A model generated the notes under the pieces. It was given only the letters and a program-made list of their open reading frames with translations, was not told the DNA's origin and ran no database searches. DNA of 64,000 nucleotides. It comes from CAXBNB01 sp040151475. GTDB taxonomy: Bacteria > Bacteroidota > Bacteroidia > Cytophagales > Cyclobacteriaceae. The position numbers and the translations under genes are program-made. Shown here in pieces: positions 34,501-41,339 of this stretch; position 1 is the stretch's first letter; each line of letters begins with the position of its first letter. The stretch is taken from contig NZ_JBDKWG010000116.1 in the NCBI RefSeq assembly GCF_040151475.1, positions 1 through 64,000 of the forward strand, in the 5' to 3' direction.

Positions 34501-34707
34501 ACAGAATCGGGAAATGATAAAAGACTGGATCGTGTAATGATTCAGAAAAATAAGGCGGTAGTAGTGGATTTTAAAACGGGAGAACAACGGGATAGCAACA
34601 AAAGGCAAGTAAAGGAGTACATGGATATTTTAACTTCCATGGGATATGAAAATATAGAAGGGTATCTCTTATATATTTCTTTGAATAAAGTGGAAAGTTG
34701 TAAATAG
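31513..34707 (+). CDS. AddA/RecB-like UvrD-family helicase-nuclease
   Basis: 1064 residues. Helicase motifs: Walker A QSSAGSGKTYTLTREYL (~16-32), AVTFTNKATEEMKSRI, ITIDAFFQKVVRSFAREIG, YLIDEFQDTSGLQWQNFKPL, VGDIKQSIYRWRGGN, LQANWRSKKNIVEFNN, LMTIHKSKGLQFKVVIIPF and LNLLYVAFTRAEEALYIM. The C-terminal nuclease core is present (DRVMIQKNKAVVVDFKTGEQ...QVKEYMDIL). Such proteins unwind and resect double-strand breaks, usually in a heterodimer with AddB. No AddB-like gene is adjacent or elsewhere in the window. It contains an extra variable segment rather than deletions, and looks functional. Confidence 0.92.
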   Translation: MSATSVQEIKNFHIYQSSAGSGKTYTLTREYLKLALRRPDYYRSILAVTFTNKATEEMKSRIIDTLDSLSRGAHSMSGELQEELGMSADQLKQRATDVLKNVLHNYSSFAVITIDAFFQKVVRSFAREIGVQGGFQVELNQQKVISEVVDKLLMEIGENKSLTNWLTEFAFYKINEGQSWDTRKDINGLANELFKELFVQEKEKIFQSMGDEDFMPSFMKSLNQLVRNFESKLLAHGNAAIKIMEQYGLNQFDFSYGVAGVGGYLHKLSQQVVAEPGIRAIQALNEGKWYSKASNKKEAIDQAVDGGLAQVLQDIIVHWEQHFQRYFTAKQIIRNIYTFGLLSEVSNQLNDYRDQNDLLLISDFPVFLNNIIRDSDTPYIYEKIGSRFSNYLIDEFQDTSGLQWQNFKPLVKDVVDAGNFSMVVGDIKQSIYRWRGGNWKLLLEKIKEDVGEQYAVNIPLQANWRSKKNIVEFNNDLFSKTPQIIYEHFQKEAGEGIDEIENIKKAYSEVEQDHVEGEKSTGGIIDIRFIRKEEGESSRETAIGNLIETVEKLQDTKCNLRDIAILIRNKYDGKLITEALMQRESENEQSRYKYDIISNESLFLKNSPVVNFIVCALKVLFHSKEQVYQSELLYAWNVYLKNEQPQLIGVFKEQKNNPLSILAEHKKELNAQSLIDQIESLIRLFGLQEYKDQMAYLLAFQDAVLDFSERENTGVDGFLQWWEENKDRSIQVSDEMEAMRLMTIHKSKGLQFKVVIIPFCNWKMDHSPMHDNIVWCDTKENEPFSNLPYVPLKYKKDMDKSLFAADYWEEKVKAYVDNLNLLYVAFTRAEEALYIMSELDEKKTDALSGVNTLLHHYITLHDLEGWHVEEDHYSFGEKLPYSVYERDGKAEEFSLTKLISNPWNERKDLSIRSGQFIRNEEVLDRINEGVIIHYILSKVTLRKDFEKAIKAAEIEYGLSIDEVSEIKIKLRSIFNIDQVNDWFSDRWQVKNEVSIITESGNDKRLDRVMIQKNKAVVVDFKTGEQRDSNKRQVKEYMDILTSMGYENIEGYLLYISLNKVESCK

Positions 34708-34815
34708 TCAACAGTCAATGGTCAACCGTTTACCAGTATTAGTTAATCAAATAGGATGAAAATATGGTTGCCTTGGACGACTAACGAGTAATTTGTAAAC
34801 ATAAACCAGAATAAA

Positions 34816-35790
34816 ATGAAAGCAGTACTATGCAAATCTTACGGAAAACCGGAAACTTTGGTAATAGAAGAAACAGATTCGCCAACACCCGGCAAGGGTG
34901 AGGTGATCATCACTGTAAAAGCTTGCGGCTTGAATTTCCCGGACACGTTAATCATAGAGGGTAAATATCAGTTTAAACCCGAAATGCCATTTTCTCCCGG
35001 TGGTGAAGTAGCCGGGATTGTCAAAGAAGTGGGAGAGGGTGTTTCTCATTTGAAGCCTGGTGACAAGGTAATGTCAGGTACTGGTTGGGGAGGTTTTGCC
35101 GAAGAAGTAAAAGCCATGGCGAGCAATGTATTCCCCATTCCTCCCAAAATGGATTTCGTAACTGCCGCTTCATCTATGATGACTTATGGCACATCTTACC
35201 ACGCCTTGGTAAACAGAGCCGAATTGAAATCAGGGGAAACCTTGCTGGTGCTAGGTGCAGCTGGCGGAGTTGGTACGGCAGCCATACAAATTGCAAAAAA
35301 TATTGGAGCTACTGTAATAGCAGCAGCTTCAAGCGATGAGAAGCTGGAATATTGCAAATCCATAGGAGCAGATTTTACCATCAACTATTCCAAAGAAGAC
35401 CTCAAAGAAAGAGGGAAGGAGTTGACCAATGGAAAAGGTGTAGATGTGATTTACGATCCGGTTGGAGATAAATACACTGAACCTGCTTTGCGTACCATAG
35501 CCTGGAAAGGCCGCTATCTGGTAGTAGGTTTTGCTGCTGGAGATATTCCGAAAATTCCACTAAACTTGCCATTGCTCAAAGGCTGCCAGATTGTAGGTGT
35601 GTTTTGGGGAGGTTTTTTCCGCAACGAGCCGCAGAAAAATGCAGAGAATTTCATGACCATAGCCAGGTGGTTTGCCGAAGGAAAGTTAATACCTCAAATA
35701 CACGCACAGTACCCACTGGAAAAAGTAGCCGAAGCTATGAATGCCCTGACCAATAAGGAAGTGATGGGCAAGGTGGTCTTAGTGCCTTAG
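34816..35790 (+). CDS. NADPH:quinone oxidoreductase-like protein (zinc-free MDR)
   Basis: 324 residues. The fold is medium-chain dehydrogenase/reductase: KACGLNFPDTLIIEGKYQFKPEMPFSPGGEVAG is typical of zinc-independent quinone reductases, followed by SMMTYGTSYHALVNRAELKSGE, the Rossmann motif LVLGAAGGVGTAAIQIAKNIGA, and VIYDPVGDKYTEPALR. The zinc-binding cysteine cluster of alcohol dehydrogenases is missing. A cytosolic NADPH-dependent reductase of quinones or enones is expected. Single-gene unit 109 bases after the helicase gene; that gap holds TAGTCAACAGTCAATGGTCA-type low-complexity repeats. Confidence 0.93.
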   Translation: MKAVLCKSYGKPETLVIEETDSPTPGKGEVIITVKACGLNFPDTLIIEGKYQFKPEMPFSPGGEVAGIVKEVGEGVSHLKPGDKVMSGTGWGGFAEEVKAMASNVFPIPPKMDFVTAASSMMTYGTSYHALVNRAELKSGETLLVLGAAGGVGTAAIQIAKNIGATVIAAASSDEKLEYCKSIGADFTINYSKEDLKERGKELTNGKGVDVIYDPVGDKYTEPALRTIAWKGRYLVVGFAAGDIPKIPLNLPLLKGCQIVGVFWGGFFRNEPQKNAENFMTIARWFAEGKLIPQIHAQYPLEKVAEAMNALTNKEVMGKVVLVP

Positions 35791-35819
35791 TATTTTAAAT
35801 AAACAAATAGCAATAAAAA

Positions 35820-35969
35820 ATGGATAAAAATCAACTTAATGAAGAAGTAAAGATCGAAATGTTGAAATTGATCAGGGAAAACAAAATTACGGAAGCCATG
35901 AAGGTGGTTATGGATGCTTTGGGTTGTGGATTACGAGAGGCAAAGGAAATTGTAGATCAATACAGATGA
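35820..35969 (+). CDS. Microprotein resembling the C-terminal domain of ribosomal protein L7/L12
   Basis: 49 residues from ATG at 35820, overlooked by length-based gene callers. LIRENKITEAMKVVMDALGCGLREAKEIVDQY matches the first two helices of the L7/L12 C-terminal domain (the IKxVRxxTGLGLKEAKxLVE pattern). Stand-alone L7/L12-CTD microproteins occur next to diverse genes. It lies 29 bases after the quinone oxidoreductase on the same strand, so may be cotranscribed. The role is unknown; interaction with a translation GTPase or another L12-binding partner is only inference. Confidence 0.75.
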   Translation: MDKNQLNEEVKIEMLKLIRENKITEAMKVVMDALGCGLREAKEIVDQYR

Positions 35970-36022
35970 TTTTTACAAAAGTCATTATTCAATTGATCAA
36001 TTAAAAGTGCTACGCTTGCTTA

Positions 36023-36283
36023 TTGGTCATGTTGTTTCTAGCTGGTTGTGGGGTAGAAATGCATGAGGATGTGGCAATGGCTTATGAAAACCTTCAGGAG
36101 GTAGTTGATTTCAACATCCACATCAAGCCAATTATTTCTGACCGTTGCTATCAGTGCCATGACCCGGATGAGCAAACCCGGGGAGTTGACTTGCGCCTTG
36201 ACAATGAAGAAGGGCTTTTTCCATGGAAGTTCCACAATTTGATTAGCCTTTCTTATAATTTCAGTTCTACTCTAAAATCATAA
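36023..36283 (+). pseudogene. Truncated duplicate of the downstream DUF1549/DUF1553 cytochrome gene
   Basis: Reads MLFLAGCGVEMHEDVAMAYE, then IKPIISDRCYQCHDPDEQTR and VDLRLDNEEGLF before losing similarity and stopping. The intact gene at 36480 has the same order: VGCGVDMPEDVAIAYKKLPE, KPIISDRCFACHGPDEQTR, NLRLDSKEGFF. So this is a copy of its first ~65 codons including the CxxCH haem motif, with diverged codons and no continuation. No ATG in a good context starts it. The 200 bases after it are non-coding. Confidence 0.85.
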
Positions 36284-36479
36284 AAAAAATCATCATTTAT
36301 AGACTTCTGGGTTGGACTTTGCGATGAAAGCCGATGATACTTTTTGCCAAGTGGATTACCTATAAAATGTTAAATAGGAATTTATCGATAAAAAAATACA
36401 GTAAATTAAGCAATTAATCCACTCAATGATAAATGGACTTGTTTTCCTTTAAGCTATGAAAACTATTAGAGTACGGTTA

Positions 36480-39400
36480 ATGAAGAAACTACTATCGGCG
36501 TGCAAGATGAATTGCTGTGCATGGATATTTATATTGTCTTTAATGATGGTAGGTTGTGGGGTGGATATGCCAGAAGATGTTGCCATTGCTTACAAGAAGC
36601 TACCTGAATCCATTGATTTCAACATTCATGTAAAGCCCATAATTTCCGATCGTTGCTTTGCCTGTCATGGCCCTGATGAACAAACAAGGAAGGCCAATCT
36701 ACGCCTTGACAGCAAAGAAGGTTTTTTTGCGAAAGGTGAAAGTGGTGAATATGCTTTTGTTCCTGGAAATCTGAATAAAAGTGATGCCATTAGCAGAATA
36801 TTGAGTGAAGATCCGGAGTACATGATGCCTTCCCCAAAATCAAACCATGTATTAAGTGCAGAGGAAAAAGCTGCCATAGTAAAATGGGTGGAGCAAGGAG
36901 CAGAATGGAAGGATCATTGGGCGTTTATTCCACCAGAAAAAAGGCCACTTCCTGAAAACATTTCGGGCTGGAAAACCAGAAATGAAATAGATCTTTTTAT
37001 TCAGGAGAAGCTGTCACAAAACGACTTGAAAACATCTCAGGAGGAAGATAAGTTGAGGTTGCTAAGAAGGGTGACCATGGAGCTCACCGGGTTGCCACCT
37101 ACCATTTCTGAGATAGAGGCTTACATGAATGACGATTCAGAGGAAGCATACGAACGGGTAGTAGATCGATTACTTGAATCTGATGCCTATGCAGAAAGGA
37201 TGACACTGGAGTGGCTGGATTTGGCAAGATACGCCGACTCTCATGGTTTCCATGCCGACGGTGAGCGTATGATGTGGCCATGGAGGGATTGGGTGATTAA
37301 AGCTTTCAAAGAAAACAAACCTTATGATCAATTTGTGACCGAACAGTTGGCAGGAGATCTGATGCCTAACGCTACCAAGGATCAGATAATAGCAACTGCA
37401 TTTAACAGGAATCATCCAATGACAGCCGAGGGAGGAGCCGTAGATGAGGAATTTAGAGTTGAATATGTGACCAACCGTACCAATACATTAGGAACGGCTT
37501 TTCTGGGGCTCACTGTAGAGTGTGCGAAGTGTCATGACCATAAGTTTGATCCCATTTCCCAAAAAGAGTATTTTCAATTGAGTGCATTTTTCAATAACGT
37601 AAAGGAATTGGGCATGACTGGTGACGATGGAAACTATGGCCCAATGTTAACACTTACCGATGAAACAACCGATCAGATTATCGCAGCACTGGACGAAGAT
37701 ATTCACAAATTGGAGGAAAAAAATCGTTTGAAAACTGAAGAATTATTAGCCATAAAAGACTTTGTCAATAACCAAAATCTGACACAGGTAAAACCGATTT
37801 TACATCATTCCTTTGAACGATTGACCAAAACTGATTCAAGTGAGTTTTTGGACAACCGGGCACTCACTGTGCAGAATGGAACTGATACTATTAGAGGTGT
37901 CTCAGGGTCGGCACGCCGATTTGATCATCAGGATGATAAGATTGTTTTCAACGAATTTGGACAGTTTGAAGCGACCGATCATTTTTCTGTTTCTGTGTGG
38001 GTAAATCCCGTTGAGGATAATGGGAAGAGTAAAGTTATTGTGAGTAATGTAGGGTCAAAAAATAGTTTATGGCGTGGTTGGGAGTTGTACCTCGATTCAA
38101 CCAATAATGCAGCAGTGCGACTGATCAGTAGCCTGCCTCATAACTATATCCATGTGAAAAGTAGCGAGAAAATACCATTGAATGAATGGACTCATGTGCT
38201 GTTTACTTATGATGGATCATCTAAAGCTGATGGAGTTAATATATATGTAAATGGGAAAATGAGTGCTCAGGGAATTGTTTATAATGACCTGTACAAAAGT
38301 ATTTTACCTACCAATACTGCCCGCCAAAGAGATTTTCGTGGGTTGCTGATGGGAAAAAGCTACCGAACTTTTGGAGGAGACAATGGTATCTACAAAGGCT
38401 CTTTTGACGAGTTTTTGGTTTTCGATTGGGAAGTACCGGATACACAGGTAACATCCATTTATGAACAATCCAAACAAGGAAAAATGCCAGTCATTTATGT
38501 TGATAAAAGCAAAGATTTCAAAAGAATTTCAGATGAACTGGCGAAGTTAAGGGCAAAACGGCTCAATATGGTGGATACCATTCCTGAACTCATGGTAATG
38601 AAAGAAATGGAAAAAACACGTCCAACTTATGTGCTTCGAAGAGGTGTTTATGATGCGCATGGCGAACAGGTAGATCCAGGGACACCCAAGAAAGTTCTTG
38701 AAATGCCTTCTGGTTTTCCAAAAAACAGACTTGGTTTAAGCCAATGGCTTTTTGATAAAAAGAATCCTCTCACGGCAAGAGTGGCAGTAAATAGATATTG
38801 GCAAATGGTTTTTGGCCGTGGAATTGTGAGCACAGCAGATGATTTTGGTAGTCAGGGTGCCCTGCCTACACACCCTGAATTGTTGGATTGGCTAGCGGTT
38901 GAGTTTATGGAGTCGGGCTGGGATGTTAAAGCCCTGATAAGGAAGATGGTAACCAGTTATACCTATCGGCAAAGCTCAAAAGCATCTAAAGAGCACATGG
39001 AAAAGGATGATGAGAATATCTGGTTGGCAAGAGCTCCCAGCTATCGTTGGCAGGCAGAATTTATCCGAGACAATGCACTGGCATCAAGCGGTCTTCTAAA
39101 CAAAGATTTGGGAGGGGAAAGTTCTAAACCTTATCAACCAGATGGGCTATGGATTGAAAAGGGAAATTTTTCTCATTTCCTACTGAGGTACAAGCGGGAT
39201 GGGGACAAAAGACAGTACCGCAGGAGTATGTACACTTTCATTCGCAGGACGTCCCCACCACCGTTTATGGAACTTTTTGATGCTCCAAGCAGGGAAGTTT
39301 GCACCATAACGAGAGAACGCACAAATACCCCTTTGCAGTCATTGGTTTTACTTAATGATCCACAGTTTTTGGAAGCTTCCAGGGCTTTGGCATTCAGGTT

Positions 39401-39674
39401 GAAAAATGAGGCCGGAGATTCGTTGAAGGATAAAATAGAGACTGGTTTTCAATTGGTGTTGAGCAGGCCACCGAATGAAAAGGAAACAGAAATATTTGAA
39501 GCTCTTTATCAGGAAGAGTATGAAGAATTTAAGAAAGATGAAATGGGAGTGAAGGATTATCTTGCTGTGGGGGACTATTCTGATTCCGAAAGTTACGATC
39601 CGATAGAAATGGCGGCACTGTCGGTCTTGTCAAATACGCTGTTTAATATGGATGAAGCTTACGTAAAAAGATAG
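36480..39674 (+). CDS. Planctomycete-type cytochrome c / DUF1549 / LamG / DUF1553 lipoprotein
   Basis: 1064 residues from ATG at 36480 (another at 36456). The N-terminus has a hydrophobic segment ending in a lipobox (MMVGCGV). Domains: PSCyt1-type cytochrome c with CFACH (IISDRCFACHGPDEQTRKA) at ~45-115, DUF1549 (KLRLLRRVTMELTGLPPT, AYAERMTLEWLDLARYADSHGFHAD, LTVECAKCHDHKFDPISQKEYF) at ~150-365, a LamG/concanavalin-like domain at ~450-650, and DUF1553 (RLGLSQWLFDKKNPLTARVAVNRYWQMVFGRGIVSTADDFGSQG, SPPPFMELFDAPSRE) at ~715-1040. The pair with DUF1501 is a conserved but functionally undefined exported redox system. DUF1501 starts 4 bases downstream. Confidence 0.94.
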   Translation: MKKLLSACKMNCCAWIFILSLMMVGCGVDMPEDVAIAYKKLPESIDFNIHVKPIISDRCFACHGPDEQTRKANLRLDSKEGFFAKGESGEYAFVPGNLNKSDAISRILSEDPEYMMPSPKSNHVLSAEEKAAIVKWVEQGAEWKDHWAFIPPEKRPLPENISGWKTRNEIDLFIQEKLSQNDLKTSQEEDKLRLLRRVTMELTGLPPTISEIEAYMNDDSEEAYERVVDRLLESDAYAERMTLEWLDLARYADSHGFHADGERMMWPWRDWVIKAFKENKPYDQFVTEQLAGDLMPNATKDQIIATAFNRNHPMTAEGGAVDEEFRVEYVTNRTNTLGTAFLGLTVECAKCHDHKFDPISQKEYFQLSAFFNNVKELGMTGDDGNYGPMLTLTDETTDQIIAALDEDIHKLEEKNRLKTEELLAIKDFVNNQNLTQVKPILHHSFERLTKTDSSEFLDNRALTVQNGTDTIRGVSGSARRFDHQDDKIVFNEFGQFEATDHFSVSVWVNPVEDNGKSKVIVSNVGSKNSLWRGWELYLDSTNNAAVRLISSLPHNYIHVKSSEKIPLNEWTHVLFTYDGSSKADGVNIYVNGKMSAQGIVYNDLYKSILPTNTARQRDFRGLLMGKSYRTFGGDNGIYKGSFDEFLVFDWEVPDTQVTSIYEQSKQGKMPVIYVDKSKDFKRISDELAKLRAKRLNMVDTIPELMVMKEMEKTRPTYVLRRGVYDAHGEQVDPGTPKKVLEMPSGFPKNRLGLSQWLFDKKNPLTARVAVNRYWQMVFGRGIVSTADDFGSQGALPTHPELLDWLAVEFMESGWDVKALIRKMVTSYTYRQSSKASKEHMEKDDENIWLARAPSYRWQAEFIRDNALASSGLLNKDLGGESSKPYQPDGLWIEKGNFSHFLLRYKRDGDKRQYRRSMYTFIRRTSPPPFMELFDAPSREVCTITRERTNTPLQSLVLLNDPQFLEASRALAFRLKNEAGDSLKDKIETGFQLVLSRPPNEKETEIFEALYQEEYEEFKKDEMGVKDYLAVGDYSDSESYDPIEMAALSVLSNTLFNMDEAYVKR

Positions 39675-39678
39675 AAAC

Positions 39679-41121
39679 ATGTGTGATCATTTTAACAGCA
39701 ACTATAGCAGACGTGATTTTTTAGCACGAACATCACTTGGATTGGGAGCCCTGACATTGGGTTCGTTGATTGATCCGTTTAGCTTAACGGCAGCAGCTCC
39801 GCCTATGGGTGGTGGGGTACTTGGCGGTCCACATTTTACACCTAAGGTGAAAAGGGTTATTTATCTCTTCCAAAGCGGAGCTCCTTCACAGCTGGATTTG
39901 TTCGATTACAAGCCCTTGCTCAATAAGATGAATGGACAAGAACTGCCGGACAGTGTGCGAAAGGGGCAAAGACTGACAGGTATGACTTCCGGTCAAACTT
40001 CATTGCCATTAGCAGGCTCTATTTTCAACTTCAAACAGTATGGACAAAGTGATGCATGGATGAGTGAACTCATGCCACATACTGCAAAGATTACCGATGA
40101 ACTATGCTTTATCAAGTCGATGTACACCGAGGCTATCAACCATGATCCTGCAGTTACTTTTATCCAGACGGGTTCTCAATTTCCTGGAAGGCCCTCTATT
40201 GGTTCGTGGGTGAGCTATGGATTGGGTAGCGACAATGCCAATCTTCCGGGGTTTGTGGTACTGGTAACTAAAGACAAATTTGGACAGCCACTGTACTCCC
40301 GGCTTTGGGGAAATGGGTTTCTTCCGTCAGAACATCAGGGAGTGCAGTTCAGAGCGGGTAAAAACCCGGTATTGTTCCTGTCTAACCCTCCGGGTGTCAG
40401 TGAAAAGAACAGGCGTACTCAATTAGATCACTTGAATGCTTTGCAGCAGATGCAATTTGATCAGATGGGGGATCCGGAGATCAAAGCCAGAATGTCTCAA
40501 TATGAAATGGCGTATAGAATGCAGACATCTGTGCCAGAAATAATGGATGTCTCAGGTGAACCGGATTATATCTATGACATGTATGGGGAGGACAGTAGAA
40601 AGCCGGGTACTTATGCAGCCAACTGCCTGTTGGCCAGAAGGCTGATTGAAAAGGATGTGAAATTCGTACAATTGTATCATCAGGGTTGGGATCAACATGG
40701 CAACCTGCCAAACGCAATTAAAAGCCAGTGTAAAGAAACCGATCAGCCGTCAGCAGCTTTGATAATGGATTTAAAACAAAGAGGCTTACTTGAAGATACG
40801 CTAGTGATATGGGGAGGGGAATTTGGCAGAACCAATTATTCACAAGGAACATTGAGTGCAACCAATTATGGCCGAGATCATCATCCGAAGTGTTATACAT
40901 TGTTTATGGCAGGAGCTGGAATAAAGGCAGGAACGGTATATGGCAGTACAGATGAATTTGGATACAACATACAGGAAAATGGTGTACACATACATGATTT
41001 TCAGGCGACACTTATGCATCTGCTGGGAGTGGATCATGAGCGACTTACCTATAAATATCAGGGAAGAAGGTTTAGACTCACTGATGTGCATGGTAAAGTG
41101 GTGAAGGATATTTTGTCGTAG
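39679..41121 (+). CDS. DUF1501 family exported protein with Tat signal
   Basis: 480 residues. The N-terminus SRRDFLARTSLGLGALTLGS is a twin-arginine signal, so it is exported folded. KRVIYLFQSGAPSQLDLFDYKP, DTLVIWGGEFGRTNYSQG and NYGRDHHPKCYTLFMAGAGIKAGTVYGSTDEFG match the DUF1501 sulfatase/phosphatase-like (alkaline phosphatase superfamily) family. It lies 4 bases after the DUF1553 gene and the two families are almost always paired. The substrate is unknown. Transcription ends into repeat element B, which lies between this gene and the convergent neighbour. Confidence 0.95.
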   Translation: MCDHFNSNYSRRDFLARTSLGLGALTLGSLIDPFSLTAAAPPMGGGVLGGPHFTPKVKRVIYLFQSGAPSQLDLFDYKPLLNKMNGQELPDSVRKGQRLTGMTSGQTSLPLAGSIFNFKQYGQSDAWMSELMPHTAKITDELCFIKSMYTEAINHDPAVTFIQTGSQFPGRPSIGSWVSYGLGSDNANLPGFVVLVTKDKFGQPLYSRLWGNGFLPSEHQGVQFRAGKNPVLFLSNPPGVSEKNRRTQLDHLNALQQMQFDQMGDPEIKARMSQYEMAYRMQTSVPEIMDVSGEPDYIYDMYGEDSRKPGTYAANCLLARRLIEKDVKFVQLYHQGWDQHGNLPNAIKSQCKETDQPSAALIMDLKQRGLLEDTLVIWGGEFGRTNYSQGTLSATNYGRDHHPKCYTLFMAGAGIKAGTVYGSTDEFGYNIQENGVHIHDFQATLMHLLGVDHERLTYKYQGRRFRLTDVHGKVVKDILS

Positions 41122-41188
41122 TTGATATAATCTGAAAAGAACTTTAGTGTAAATTTCGTGGGATTTATACAAATGAGATTATTTTAAG

Positions 41189-41339
41189 CAGGGCAAACGC
41201 ATTTAAAAACAAAACCTCCTACCGTACCAGTTACGGTATCCCATGAAGCTGTAGTCAACCCTAACAGACCCCAGAACAACTTGCCTGACGGCAGTCAGGA
41301 GCTTGGGGATAGTAAGAATTTTTAAATGCATTTGCTCTG
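41189..41339. repeat. Short palindromic intergenic element, copy B
   Basis: ~151 bp between convergent genes. Ends: CAGGGCAAACGCATTTAAAAA on the left matches the reverse complement CAGAGCAAATGCATTTAAAAA of the right. Hairpin 1 is TACCGTA/TACGGTA with loop CCAGT (41220-41238). Compared with copy A (TACCGCA/TGCGGTA) both partners of one pair have changed. Hairpin 2 (CCCCAG at 41269 to CTTGGGG at 41308) encloses CTGACGGCAGTCAG and is also found in copy D. The element ends one base before the stop codon of the minus-strand gene, so it may terminate transcription from both sides. Confidence 0.85.
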
